From positions 40,438,955 to 40,502,954 of the forward strand of contig OX638130.1 of NCBI GenBank assembly GCA_951804985.1: a stretch of 64,000 bases of DNA, given 5' to 3'. A program made the position numbers and the translations under genes. The notes beneath the pieces were generated by a model that saw only the letters and a program-made list of their open reading frames with translations, had not been told where the DNA came from and did not search any database. Below are positions 33,076-43,542 of the stretch, piece after piece (position 1 is the stretch's first letter; each line of letters starts with the position of its first letter). The DNA is from Dryomyza anilis. Taxonomy: Eukaryota; Arthropoda; Insecta; Diptera; Dryomyzidae.

Positions 33076-33990
33076 TTATGTAATTATAATTGTTCTTGTT
33101 CTTATGTAATTATAATTGACAGGGGCTTTGTTCCGAAGTCTCTCCGATCGACGAATGACTTGAATATCATCAGTGTGGTCTTCTTCTGCAGTTTCGAAAC
33201 CATCAACTTCTACGCCGTCTTCAACTTCCACACCTCTCTGTAAGCTTTCTAAGCTTCCATGCATTGTAATTAAATCAACTGGAATCGTTTGATTTGCATC
33301 AGTTTTGACAGCTGATCCATGCTTTGACGACTCGTTAAATTTAACATCCTTAGATATCACGATTTCAAGACTACCCTTCTTCAGTATTCTGTAGCCTTTT
33401 GTATTTTCAGCGTAACCCACCAAAATACCTTTCACTGCACTATAGTCTAATTGTTTTCTTTTCCACTTTGGTATTAGCGCAAACGTTTGACATCCGAAAC
33501 GCGAATCGTGCTTTCCATACCAGAGCTCATATGGTGTTTTGGATATCGATTTTGATGGCAACCGATTCTGTATAAAATTCGCTGCTACGACGCATTCAGC
33601 CCACAAATCCTTAGATAAGTCGTATTCTCGTAACATCGCTCGAACCATCTCTATTACAGTTCGATTCTTTCGTTCAGCAACGGCGTTTTGTTCTGGACAA
33701 TAAGGTACAGTTGTCTGCAAGTCTATGCCTTTCGTCTTTAGGTACATTGACATCGCAGCGTTCAAGTATTCGCCACCATTGTCATATCGTAAAACTTTTA
33801 TATTGTTTTTTGTGAAGTTTTCCACTTCCGCAACGTAATCCTTGAGCATTTTAAATACCTCGTTCTTTCTTGCCATTACATAGACCTTCGTATATCGAGA
33901 GAAATAGTCTATGAATGTAACAAAGTAGCGCTTGCCACCAACCGAATTCACTTGAAGCGGTACGCATACATCCGAGTGCACAAGTTCCAA
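33076..33990 (-). pseudogene. Copia integrase
   Basis: A 304-codon frame. Catalytic residues of the DDE fold are visible: ELVHSDVCVP (first Asp), KVLRYDNGGEYLN (second Asp) and YCPEQNAVAERKNRTVIEM (Glu). KGYRILKKGSLEIVISKDVKFNE is the conserved C-terminal patch, followed by an acidic tail and RRSERLRNKAPVNY. This is the best preserved part of the element. The frame joins the GAG-pre-integrase segment by a frame change near 33990. Confidence 0.88.
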
Positions 33991-34258
33991 TAAGTTCGTT
34001 GTTTTTCGTAAGTCTTTCTTTTGGAAAAGAGTTCCGTGTTAGTTTAGACTTCTGACAAGTAGTCCAAAAATTATCATCGATGCATTGATTGATTTTCATT
34101 TCATCAGCCATACTTTGCTTCTCCAACTTCTGAATGTCGTTCAAATTTCGGTGACCCAATCGTCTATGCCACAAATGAAGACACCCATTGGATAATAACA
34201 TTTGCATAATTTTTCTTGCACAGAACATATAAATTATTACAAATCTCTCCATCATCAA
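33990..34258 (-). pseudogene. Copia GAG-pre-integrase (zinc-binding) segment
   Basis: LHLWHRRLGHRNLNDIQKL is the characteristic H-x4-H motif preceding copia integrase, then CIDDNFWTTCQKSKL with the distal cysteines (the expected first Cys of the TTC pair is not in its normal place). It overlaps out of frame with integrase at 33851-33990. Confidence 0.82.
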
Positions 34259-34570
34259 TTATAACATTTTCGCCGTTTCTGATATAACATTTATCACTTT
34301 CAAAATTAACCTTTATGCCCATTCTGACCATGCTCTTGACAGGCAAAAGACTGCCACTCAACTTCGGGACATAAAGAACATCCTTCAATAGTATTTTTTG
34401 TTGAATTTACCGTTGATATATCATTGTCCAGTTTCCACTGCCTCCAATGCATTACCATCGGCTATGTAGATTTTACTACTTATGTCGTCTATTTTCACAA
34501 AAAATCTCGATTGCTTGTCATATGACTGGATGTGCCAGAATCAATTACCCAACCGTCCCCTCTACCAATT
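34164..34570 (-). pseudogene. Copia protease-side remnant
   Basis: MKDVLYVPKLSGSLLPVKSM is the standard segment that follows the aspartic protease in copia polyproteins (DVLYVPxLxxNLLSVxxL). Upstream, the minus strand has WVIDSGTSSHM-like coding near 34520-34560, separated by frameshifts. Confidence 0.72.
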
Positions 34571-34589
34571 TTAAGACAGACGTGTAGAT

Positions 34590-34880
34590 ATTTTCTCTCT
34601 TGATTGGTTAGGTGTGCTTCTTCTTGTGACCAGTTTTATTGCAGTGATAACATTTCAGCAGTTTCTTATTTCGAAAGCGCGCACCTTTTAAAGCTTCATT
34701 TGGTCCTTGCGTTTGTCCATCCTGCGTTGTTTCACAGCGACGCTCAGCTTCATCCAATAGCTTTTTCGATATATTCAGTGGATATATAATCTTCTGGCTG
34801 CCCTTCTATGGATGTAACCAACGCACCATACGACTTTGGTAAGCTGTTCTTGATAATTGTATACAGCAATAGTTCTGCTA
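34590..34880 (-). pseudogene. Copia gag C-terminal remnant with zinc knuckle
   Basis: At about 34615-34660 the minus strand encodes KCYHCNKTGHKKKHT, a CCHC knuckle whose last Cys is replaced. Upstream at 34745-34860 is LPKSYGALVTSIEGQPEDY and SEKLLDEAERRC, the copia gag (UBN2-like) end. The same sequence occurs inverted at 36700-36840. The gag N-terminus is missing and is replaced by the arm sequence beginning near 34885. Confidence 0.78.
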
Positions 34881-35117
34881 GTTTTTTTTTTGGTTTTTAA
34901 TAATCAATAAATTTACTTCTTAAAATCTAGTAGAATAAAGTTTGTTTACTTTTTTGACAACTAAGTAATTTGCTTTCTAAATATTCAGATGACAAATTCT
35001 TGAATTTTAGTAGTATTTTATTGATATTAGTCAAATTCTACAATTTTTCTTTCTAACCGAATTCTGCTCGAGTTTTAGAATTTTATTTCCCTCCGTGTTT
35101 GTATAGGAACAAATATA
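34700..35117 (-). repeat. Left arm of ~415 bp inverted duplication (copia gag end)
   Basis: The reverse complement of 36462-36870: gag coding, then TTTTTAATAATCAATAAAT, GTTTGTTTACTTTTTTGACAA, CTCGAG and CCCTCCGTG. The two arms enclose about 1.34 kb, forming a head-to-head palindrome. Confidence 0.88.
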
Positions 35118-36089
35118 CGAAATTGGAATACCTTACGTCGGACTTATAAGACCAAAACTCCAAAACGAAGCCAAAACGCGGATTCAAATAAGTCGATCAT
35201 GAACCGATCAATTAAATAAAAAAACATAAGTTTGACTGAAAGCCTAAATATCTTTTTGATGACTTTCTTGGACTTTCTTGAATTTAATAGTAACGCATTG
35301 AATGTAATTTCTTAAAACGTGGATTCAAATATGTCGGTAATGGAACGGTGGTATCACAATGTACCTCTTTTGGTATAAGTGTGCTTTTTAGCAGCCATTA
35401 CAACCTAACCTAAGAGGCTAAAGTAATCATCTTGATGAGTTATTTGAATTTTGAAAAAATTACCTTGAAAACTTTTAACTTTTTTTTAAAAATCCCAAAA
35501 AGGCATCTTCGGTTAGCCTACAATATCTTCGTTATTTTTACTACGATTTTTGATATTTCAGAAAGAAGCATCCTTTAAGAAAATAAAATTATTTAGTACT
35601 AGGGTGAATGTAGTGGAAAATTTGGTATGGGATAGCTCCAAGATTCTTCGATTGAGCTGGATTTTTGTCTGGATTTGTGTTTCAAGTATCCTCATGAAAT
35701 AAGCCGTGGTGATCGGGATTCGTACAAATTACCATCGAAACACCAGAAATGGGAATTGTATTTAGATAATGAGATTTTTTTTATATAGCCACTTTGTATG
35801 GATTGGAAATGGTGCGTTTTCAAAGAATTATACATATCTGAAATGTTTAAAATAATTTATATTATATGTTGACATTTTATCTTTAACTGAATCTGAGTAT
35901 AGGGCAGACACGGCTCTGCGAATTAACACCTAACGCAAAAACGCCTAATTAAATAAGTCATAATGTAAGAAATCCTAACAAGAAATGAAATAACCCCTAA
36001 CATCTAAAAATGAAATAACTTTTAACTAATTATGAATTATGTCCGAAATAAATTATGAAATAACACCTAACATTTAGGTGTTCACGCGA
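35118..36089. other. Spacer between inverted arms, part 1
   Basis: No coding frame of note. Near 35925-36085 there are several TAACACCTAACAT-like words, including the hairpin AACACCTAA-CAT-TTAGGTGTT at 36064-36084. Confidence 0.5.
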
Positions 36090-36400
36090 TTTTTTTTGGA
36101 CAAATTTTTCGACTGAGACAATAAAACATAAACACTTTTTTTATTATTCCTGGATGTGAATAATAAAAATATTCCTGGTCCACAACCAGGAATAATAATA
36201 AATCGCTCGATTTGCTTTGGACACATTTTTTGACTGAGGCAATAAAACTTAAAATCTTTCTTTCTAATTCCCGGTTGTGCATAATAAAAATATTCCTGGT
36301 CCACAACCAGGAATTATATTAAAAGGTTTTAGTTTCACCTGAAGCGATAAACCTAAAACCATTTTTTATTATTCCTGGTTGTGGACTAATACATGAACCA
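36090..36400. repeat. ~126-130 bp tandem units with ATTCCTGGT palindrome
   Basis: Two full units and a partial third share GGACA(A/C)ATTTTT(C/T)GACTGAG, CAATAAAAC and ATAATAAAAATATTCCTGG. Each carries the dyad ATTCCTGGT-CCACA-ACCAGGAAT. Short minus-strand frames here are repeat artefacts. Confidence 0.85.
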
Positions 36401-36461
36401 AAAGATCAATGGTCGTACAATTAAGTACTTAATGGTACATTTTACTCTGAGTGTATTTGTT

Positions 36462-36877
36462 CCTATACATACACGGAGGGAAATAAAATTATAAAACTCG
36501 AGAAGAATTCGGTTAGAAATAAAAATAGTATAATTTGACTAATATCAATAAAATACTACTAAAATTCAAGAATTTGTCATCTCAATATTAAGAAAGCAAA
36601 TAACTTAGTTGTCAAAAAAGTAAACAAACTTTATTCTACTAGATTTTAAGAAGTTCATTTATTGATTATTAAAAACCAAAAAGAACTAGCAGAATTGTTG
36701 CTGTATACAACTATCATGAACAGCTTACCAAAGTCGTATGGTGCGTTGGTTACATCCATTGAAGGGCAGCCAGAAGATTATATATCCACCGAATATATAT
36801 CGGAAAAGCTATTGGATGAAGCTGAGCGTCTCTGTGAAACAACACTGGATGGACAGGACCAAAAATCACTTTTGTAA
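36462..36877 (+). repeat. Right arm of inverted duplication with copia gag fragment
   Basis: Begins CACGGAGGGAAATAAAATT and mirrors 34700-35117. From 36662 an open frame of 71 codons encodes LPKSYGALVTSIEGQPEDY, STEYISEKLLDEAERLC, a copia gag segment on the plus strand, opposite to the main copia element. It lacks N- and C-terminal gag parts. Confidence 0.88.
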
Positions 36878-36894
36878 AAGTAGATATGCTAATG

Positions 36895-37681
36895 TAAAGT
36901 AGATATGCTAAAAACTACATTGATGGCTGGTTTTAAAGCTAATAGAACAAGCTTATAGATAAATTAAGTTGTTATTTCTAAACTTGAAAATGTGGTTCGT
37001 CGTCATTATCCTAGCACTTCAAAATTGATGTCCTTAAAAAGGACCCTTTTTAAAATTCTGAAAAAAATCACAAATTTTGGTTGATTTAATACAAATGTTC
37101 ATGACAAATTTTAAGATGATATTTGGATTGCATCATATTTTAAAAAATAATTTTCTAAATTTTTATTTATTTTTTGCATTAACAATTTTTTTTTTTTTTT
37201 TCGACAGTAAAAGTTGCAATAATTTATGAATGATTTCTAAAATGGTGCCAGTTTTATCATATTGACTCTAGTTTTTGAGATATTGATTTTGGGGTTTATT
37301 TTTTAAATTTATAACTCAAAAACTAGGGGCAGTTTTATAAAACTGACGCCATTTTCGAAATTAGAGTTACAAATACATTAAAAATTATTGCAAATTTTAC
37401 TTTTGAAAAAAATATTTCATTTTTCAACACAAAAAATTTGTAAAAATTTAGAAAATTAATTTTTAAATACATATATTGCATGAACATTTATATTAAATCA
37501 ACCAAATTACACGATTTTTTTCAGAATTTTTAAAAGGGTCATTTTTAAGGACATCAATTTTGAAATGCAAGGATAATGGCCACCGGTCACATGTTAAAGA
37601 TTAGAATTTACAACTTAATTTTTCTTAAAGCCTGTTCTAATACCTTTAAAACGAGCTATCAACGAAGCATTTCTACTTTAA
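36895..37681. mobile_element. Fold-back element, ~390 bp inverted arms
   Basis: The ends are TAAAGTAGATATGCT and AGCATTTCTACTTTA. Both arms carry CATTATCCT(A/T)GCA, CAAAATTGATGTCCTTAAAAA and the central stem CTAGTTTTTGAG/CTCAAAAACTAG (37268-37325). Nearly the entire 787 bp is one imperfect palindrome. No coding; it lies 18 bp from the copia gag arm. Confidence 0.83.
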
Positions 37682-38217
37682 GAGATATTGAAATATAAAC
37701 AACCACTAACTTTGAAGCACTGTATCTCTGGAAGTAGAGGTCGAAAAAAATAAAAAAAAATTGGTCAATGCATATCTCAATAAGCATTATCATTGAAATC
37801 GAAGAAGGTGAGTTCCAACCGCTGGTCGATTTGGTGTGGAATGGCCCATACATTTTTTTTTGTCAAATTAATAAATCTCTGAAACCCCACCACTAAAAAG
37901 CTGAAAATTTCCCAATATATTTTTAACTTGTTTCACCTATTTTTTTATATTTTTAAAAAATATATGGGAATTGACCATCTATAAAGTCGCATACTTTCAT
38001 AGTCGTGTTTTCTCGCGGCAGCACAGAAACAGCATTTGAAAAATAAATGAATGAAATATTTGTCAAAAATACAAAACATATTTTGTATGACAATCAATAT
38101 TTATAAAGATGATGCAAAATTTTAACAGCTCAACATTTTTTAAAATTCCATTTCCTACATATGAAATTTAATTAATATTTGTTTTGTTTCCAAATTCATT
38201 CAATTATTAATTTTTTG
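37682..38217. other. AT-rich spacer, no gene seen
   Basis: No coding frame, terminal repeat or RNA gene recognised up to the target duplication of the next retrotransposon. Confidence 0.5.
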
Positions 38218-38221
38218 ATAT

Positions 38222-38732
38222 TGTTACGAAAATTCAGTCTACGGAAAACTGTTCTACGAGTTCGTATCGCTGGATTGTGTACAAAATAAAAAATGCACTT
38301 ATATTTGGTTTTAACTAGTATTATTTCAACTAGTATTAATTAACTTTATTTATTTAAATAACAACTTAAAGAATAATCACTTATATCAACTGCTTAATTA
38401 CTACAATTTATCTTTACAATGTTCAATCACGAGACGCACTAGTTCACTAGTTCAGATGCGCGGCCTTATATACTGCAGGCATCAGTTCGACACGTTTCGA
38501 CAAGCTTCGACTTGTTTCGAGAACCTTCTACTCGTTTCGTGAATGACGCATCTCATTCGCACTCATGTGTTTTAATGTGCTGATCTTCCATCTCTTTCTA
38601 ACACATTGCTTAGTAGGCTGAATGATCTTCCGTCTCTTTCTAACACATTGCTTAGTGCGCTGAATTGTCTTGCGTCTCATTTATTATTGTTGATTGCTTG
38701 CACAGTGGAGCAAATTACCTCTTTTCGTAACA
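38222..38732 (-). repeat. 3' LTR of gypsy element 2
   Basis: A 511 bp copy. It lacks about 24 bp around 38445 and 11 bp around 38548 relative to the right LTR. Repeated TTCGAC and CTTCC(A/G)TCTCTTTCTAACACATTGC motifs occur. Its inner end is followed by CTGCCCACCACCTAAATCTG (minus-strand purine-rich AGGTGGTGGGCAG, a likely polypurine tract). Confidence 0.93.
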
Positions 38733-38769
38733 CTGCCCACCACCTAAATCTGTTCGTCCCGAACAGATG

Positions 38770-39438
38770 TTAATCTTCTCTCTCTCTATACGGCTCCAAC
38801 CTTTCTAAATGTACTACTTTCATTTTTCGTCTAACGCCCACAGTATTCTGAATCCGATACACTACATCATTAATTCTTTTAATTATCTTATATGGTCCTT
38901 CCCAGTGTGTTTGTAACTTAGGGGATAAGCTTTTCTTCCTTTGTGGGTTATAGAGCAAAACAAGTTCTTCTTCCGTAAATCCCTCTGAATTTGTGCGCAA
39001 GTCGTATCTGTCCTTCATCTTATCACTCGCAAATTGTGTACGCTGCCTTACAAACTGATGCACTTCATTCATTTCTTCACTTTTCCTGGAAACATAATCG
39101 TGTACAGGAATTCCAGCAGAAGGGCTCGCACCAAACTTTAAATCCGCAGGTAATCTTAAGTCTGTTCCAAAAACAATTTTAGATGGTGAAGCTGCTGTGG
39201 TATCATGAACCGCTCGATAAGCCATGAGGAATAGTGGTATGTGTGTATCCCAATCTTTTTGATTTTTATCAACCACTTTTCTGAGATACTCTTCCAAAGT
39301 CCGATTGAATCTCTCCACCATGCCGTCTGATTGCGGGTGCAAAGGCGTTGTTCGTGTTTTGTGTATGTTGAGGACTTTGCATACTTCTTTAAATACAGCA
39401 GACTCAAAATTTCTTCCTTGATCTGAATGCAATTCCAA
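38770..39438 (-). pseudogene. Gypsy 2 integrase, catalytic core C-half
   Basis: A 222-codon frame. LHSDQGRNFES has the second catalytic Asp; TTPLHPQSDGMVERFNRTLEEYL has the catalytic Glu. KDWDTHIPLFLMAYRAVHDTT and SPSKIVFGTDLRLP follow, then a C-terminal LSPKLQTHWEGPYKIIKRIND and IQNTVGVRRKMKVVHLERL (the GPY/F-type tail). The frame ends near the 3' LTR, as expected for the end of pol. The N-half is in other frames upstream. Confidence 0.9.
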
Positions 39439-39439
39439 C

Positions 39440-39750
39440 GGTACTCCAAAACGGCTTACCCAGTTGTTAACTAATGCATCCGCAACTGTTGTGGCTTCTT
39501 GTAGTAGTCAATGACGACAAGCACATACTTATTCCCCGCATCACTGATTGGAAACGGCCCGGCGACATCCATGGCAATACGCTCGAATGGTGCTCCCACG
39601 TTGTACTGATGCATCCTATCGCGACTTTCTGACTGTTGGTCCTTTTGCTGGTACACATTGCGGGCAACTGCGAATCCAATCACGAATCCAATCGGCGACT
39701 GACTCTTGGCACCCAATCCAATAAAAACGTTTCTTTACCTTCTCGACCGT
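39440..39750 (-). pseudogene. Gypsy 2 integrase, N-terminal part, frameshifted
   Basis: GAPFERIAMDVAGPFPISDAG and KYVLVVIDYYKK carry the first catalytic Asp. Zinc-finger residues of the HHCC domain are spread over frames at 39640-39760, starting from HGGSSGGHLG at the end of the RNase H frame. At least two frame changes are needed between 39438 and 39751. Confidence 0.8.
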
Positions 39751-40767
39751 TTAATTAATGCCCAAATGACCACCACTAGATCCACCATGGTATTCCGCTA
39801 ATATCTCTTTTATTTTTGACTTGGGAACAACAATCAAACTTCGAGCGGATGTGCCATCTTCATTTTCCCATACACGATATAAGCAACCATCTTGCGGCTT
39901 TAAGCTCTGCCACTGTGCCCAGTAAGCTTTAGTTATGGCACTGTCGGCAGCTATATCTTCCCATGATGGTTTTCTTTGCTGTTCCTTGAACATCATGATT
40001 TTTGTGAGGTCGGGATCACTCTTTTGATCAATTTGAATTTGTTCCGGATTCCATTTTTCATCGGGCAAAACATTTAGCAAACGAATGTCAATTATGTTTT
40101 CTTTTCCTTCCGCTCTTGAACAATGTCTGCATTCTAGTTTACATGGGCGTCGTGACAGAGCATCTGCATTTCCATGATTTCCTCCTTTACGATGTTCGAT
40201 TGAAAAATCGTAGATCTGCAATCGCTCTATCCAACGCGAAATTTGACCTTCCGGATCTTTGAACTGAAGTAACCATCGTAGTGCTGCGTGATCGGTTCTT
40301 AAGTGAAACTGTTGTCCGTACAGATAATTATGGAAAATTTTCACACTTTCAATTACAGCAAGAAGCTCCCTCCTGGTGACACAGTAATTTCGCTCGGGCT
40401 TGGACAATGTTTTACTGTAGTATGCGATCACTTTTTCTTGCCCATTGATCACTTGAGAGAGAACTCCGCCTATTCCGTATCCACTTGCATCCATATCAAG
40501 TATAAATTTCTCACCTGGAATTGGATACGCAAGAATTGGTGCCGAGCACAGTAGATCTTTTAATTTCAAAAATGCACTTTCTTGATCATCGCTCCATTGA
40601 AATGCGCGGTTCTTTTGAAGACTTAGATGTTCTTTGAAATCCTTGCCCATAACAATTATGTCATCAAGGTATACTAGGCATGTTTTCCAGTGTAAACCTT
40701 TTAATACGTGCTCCATTAACCGCTCGAATGTTGCTGGGGCATTGCATAGTCCAAACGGCATTACCAA
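39751..40767 (-). pseudogene. Gypsy 2 RT C-half, RNase H and spacer
   Basis: A 338-codon frame. [20 protein letters not shown] and [19 protein letters not shown] (YLDD active site) are followed directly by SLQKNRAFQWSDDQESAFL. The ~80-residue thumb/connection normally between these is missing, an internal deletion of about 250 bp. RNase H is complete: FILDMDASGYGIGGVL, RNYCVTRRELLAVIESV, FHLRTDHAALRWL, GNHGNADALSRRP. It ends with the integrase zinc-finger start HGGSSGGHLGI. Confidence 0.9.
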
Positions 40768-41617
40768 AAATTGCCATAGTCCATCTCCAGTACTGAATGC
40801 GGTCTTCTCTTATCTTATCGATTTCTACTTGCCAGTAACCGCTTTGCAAGTCCAACGTTGAAAACCACTTAGCATTAGATAGTGTATCCAAGGTGTCATC
40901 GATTCTGGGCAGTGGATAACTATCTTTCTTGGTGACATCATTAAGTTTTCGGAACCGAGTACTACCGTCCTTCTTTTTCACCAATACTACTGGTGAACTC
41001 CATGGACTCTCAGATGGTTCCACCACGCCATTTGTGTGCATTTCTTCAACTACTTCGTCTCTTTTCGCAAGTGGTACCCTTCTTGTTGCTTGACGAATTG
41101 GGTTAGAATCACCAGTGTCTATTCGATGTTTTACAATGGCAGTTCTGCCATCCTTTTGGCCCTTTTCAGCAAATATACACCGATATTTGTCAATTAGCTG
41201 TTGCACTTGACTCTTTTCTTTGCCACCCAAATCCTTCGTCCACTCATTTATAAACCTGTGAGTAGATTGTTTGTTTATTTGCGATGTGCCATAGTCCCTT
41301 GATGGATTTGACTCACAATTTATAATCGCTGATGCCTCTTGACACTGGCCTATCACTGTTCCTTTTTTAATTAATTTGGACGAGTTTTCCAAATTGAGAA
41401 CTCTTATTGGAACAACTTTGTCTTTTGTCGCTTTTACTAATGTTCTTCCGACAACAATATTACTTCTGCTCATTTGCTCATCATTCGCTTCTATAACCCA
41501 CAACTTGCTTATTCCACAATCTCCATTTAATTTCGCCCAAACAATTGCTTCTGAATTAGGTGGTATTTTTCTATTTTTATGAGCAATAACTTGTTTTCGG
41601 GCTCTGGTCACAATCAA
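40768..41617 (-). pseudogene. Gypsy 2 RT N-half
   Basis: From 41617, [16 protein letters not shown] belongs to the protease-RT linker. RT begins [56 protein letters not shown] and [16 protein letters not shown]. Four residues usually between STRF and RKLND are absent (12 bp in-frame loss). A frameshift follows near 40790, where the frame runs out of phase with VMPFGL. Confidence 0.88.
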
Positions 41618-41915
41618 TGTTTAGTTGGATCTCCGTGTTGGCATAACTCAAAATTTTTCTTGTTAAATCTAGTGTGAAACCGTTTCTTATCATGAAGTCC
41701 ATGCCAAGTATTATTTCGTCTATTATTTCCGCCACTATAAAATCATGCTTAACTGTCGTAGTGCCAATAGTGATTTCCTTGGTAATTTTACCTCTGATTG
41801 GAGCCTCTTCACCTGTCGCTGTTTGCAATCTTATTCCGATAAGCGGCTCTACTACGTCCTTAACAAGGTTACTTCTTATTATAGAGTGTGAAGCTCCCGT
41901 ATCCAATGTTACCAT
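41577..41915 (-). pseudogene. Gypsy 2 protease
   Basis: VTLDTGASHSIIRSNLV contains the intact catalytic DTGAS. IVAEIIDEIILGMDFMIRNG contains the flap-side ILGMDF motif. At 112 codons it has typical retropepsin size. It ends at 41577, overlapping out of frame with the RT-containing frame. Confidence 0.88.
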
Positions 41916-42040
41916 ATATGCTGTACAATTAATGACTGCTTCGACAGTTAAGCTATTGGGCTTTCGAGCAATTTGTGAAATGGAGATTCTGGGGCAATCG
42001 GTTATGGGAGTCAGATCGTGCCCCGCAGATCTGACTCGTT

Positions 42041-42421
42041 TTAGTTTAAAGCTTGATTAAAATTTACGCTATTTTGGTCATGATCCTGTCTTTCTTCATG
42101 TCTGGGTTCATCTGCAGATTGATTTATTGAGCGCTTGCGTTTTTTACGACAGTCACGTGCCATATGCCCATATGTATCACAGTTGTAGCATTTACCTTTA
42201 AATTGGGTGTCTCGGTTTGCAGCTGTGTGTTCGGTCTTAACGCCTGCTTTAACTGCTTGGCACACTACTTGAAATAAATCATCGTTCTCCACATCAATTC
42301 TACGCGCCTTTGGAGCCGATCGGCACAACGCATTTGCTGTCTCCTGTGTTAGAGCGATGGTAACCGTTTCCGTAAATGTTACCTTGGGCGCAATCACTTC
42401 GCAAACGCTTCGATTTTGCAC
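42041..42421 (-). pseudogene. Gypsy 2 gag C-terminus with zinc knuckle
   Basis: GKCYNCDTYGHMARDCRKKRKR is a perfect CX2CX4HX4C knuckle with a basic tail, the nucleocapsid-like RNA-binding part of gag. It is offset by a frameshift (near 42400) from the capsid frame. Confidence 0.9.
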
Positions 42422-43512
42422 TTTTCTATGAAATCACTTGCTGAATCTGAATACGACAAATGCGCAAGCCTCTCGACGTCCGCTGCATACGCCAGCAATG
42501 TTTCACCATTTCTTTGCATTCGGCCCTTTAGTTCCATTCTGTAGATCTGCTTCATGTGATCACTGCCATATTTCCGTTGCAGTGCAGCCATAACCGCTGT
42601 GTAACTATTTCTATCGCTTTCTGGAACAGTCTGCAATACTTCGGCTGCTCCACCTTTCAAGGTCACAATAAGCGCTGCTACGCCATCTTCATTGTTCCAT
42701 CGATTACTTACAGCCGTTGTCTCAAATTGAAGCTTGAAAATGTTGAACGCTGTGGTTCCATCGTAAATCGGCGATTTCAGCTTCGAACCACTAAGACCAT
42801 GCTGTGTAGGTCCACTTAGCTGTAACGCACCGAAATCTTCTTGCATTTTCTGGAACTTTTTGTCGATGCCATTTTCCAATTTTTCAAATTTTCCTTCCAT
42901 GTCATTTACATGTGCCTCAAGTTCGTTTACTTTGCCATGGAGTGTATTAGAAACTTCCAGAAGTTGCTTCGAATGTTCCTGCATCTTTTCCTCCATTATT
43001 ATTTGATGTTTGTTGGAATTCTCTAGAAGGTCTGCTTTGAGCTGATTGGAATTTTCTTGAAATTGTTTTGAATTTTCTAGAAGTTCTGCTTTTAGTTGAT
43101 TTAAATTTTCTTGAAGTTTCTGTTCCATTCTGGTCGAATTTTCTTGGAGCTGTTTTGAATTTTCTAGAAATTTCTGTTCCATTCTGGTCGAATTTTCTTG
43201 GAGCTGTTTTGAATTTTCTAGAAGTTTCTGTTCCATTTTGGTCGAATTTTCTTGGAGCTGTTGTTGTATTGCTCCGAGCAACTGGCTCATATCAAAACTT
43301 TGGGACTGTACTTTTTGCTCCGTGTCCACATTTTTCGATGACGCTGTAGCAGCTACTACTTCAAACTCGTGCTCTGCGAGGTCAATGCCTTGGTTCTCTC
43401 ATTCTTCCATTAGACGCTTTTGTAGCTCTACTTTCGTACCAGCAGTTGCAAGATTACGAATCGACAGCTCCTTCTTTAGCTGGTCGACTTTAAGTTGATC
43501 GAATTTAACCAT
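42394..43512 (-). pseudogene. Gypsy 2 gag: SAP domain, coiled coil and capsid
   Basis: The likely start ATG is at 43510-43512, shortly after the PBS. Residues 1-37 (FDQLKVDQLKKELSIRNLA, GTKVELQKRL) look like a SAP DNA/RNA-binding motif. Codon 38 (43399-43401) is TGA. The open part from 43329 has a long coiled coil with repeats LLENSKQLQENSTRMEQK, then NGIDKKFQKMQEDFGALQL and a capsid-like region (FNIFKLQFETTAVSNRWNNE, LKGRMQRNGETLLAYAADVE). It forms the virus-like particle in intact relatives. The stop and a 3' frameshift break it here. Confidence 0.88.
43070..43260 (-). repeat. Short tandem repeats in gag coiled coil
   Basis: A ~54-57 bp unit (GAATTTTCTAGAAGTTTCTG, CCATTCTGGTCGAATTTTC, TTGGAGCTG) is repeated about three times with minor change. 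It encodes repeats of LENSKQLQENSTRMEQK, so the coiled coil grew by tandem duplication. Confidence 0.88.
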
Positions 43513-43523
43513 TTTGTATCACA

Positions 43524-43542
43524 ATCCCACTTCTGACACCAA
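43524..43542 (-). other. Primer binding site of gypsy 2
   Basis: Minus strand TTGGTGTCAGAAGTGGGAT directly after the 5' LTR. TGGTGTCAGAAGTGGG-type sites are known from insect Ty3/gypsy elements. Confidence 0.85.

Larger units (their letters stand above)
31800..34880 (-). mobile_element. Ty1/copia LTR retrotransposon, degraded
   Basis: Domains in minus-strand order are a gag remnant with zinc knuckle (34590-34880), protease region (about 34260-34560), GAG-pre-integrase (about 33995-34258), integrase (33076-33990), RT (about 32690-32960) and RNase H (31840-32700). Integrase before RT is diagnostic for copia. LTRs could not be identified. Several frameshifts and a damaged RT active site make it inactive. 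An inverted partial copy of the gag end lies at 36462-36877. Confidence 0.87.

Noticed and set aside
36074..36306. Two overlapping ~75-codon minus-strand frames
   Set aside because: Both are translations of the ~128 bp palindromic tandem units.
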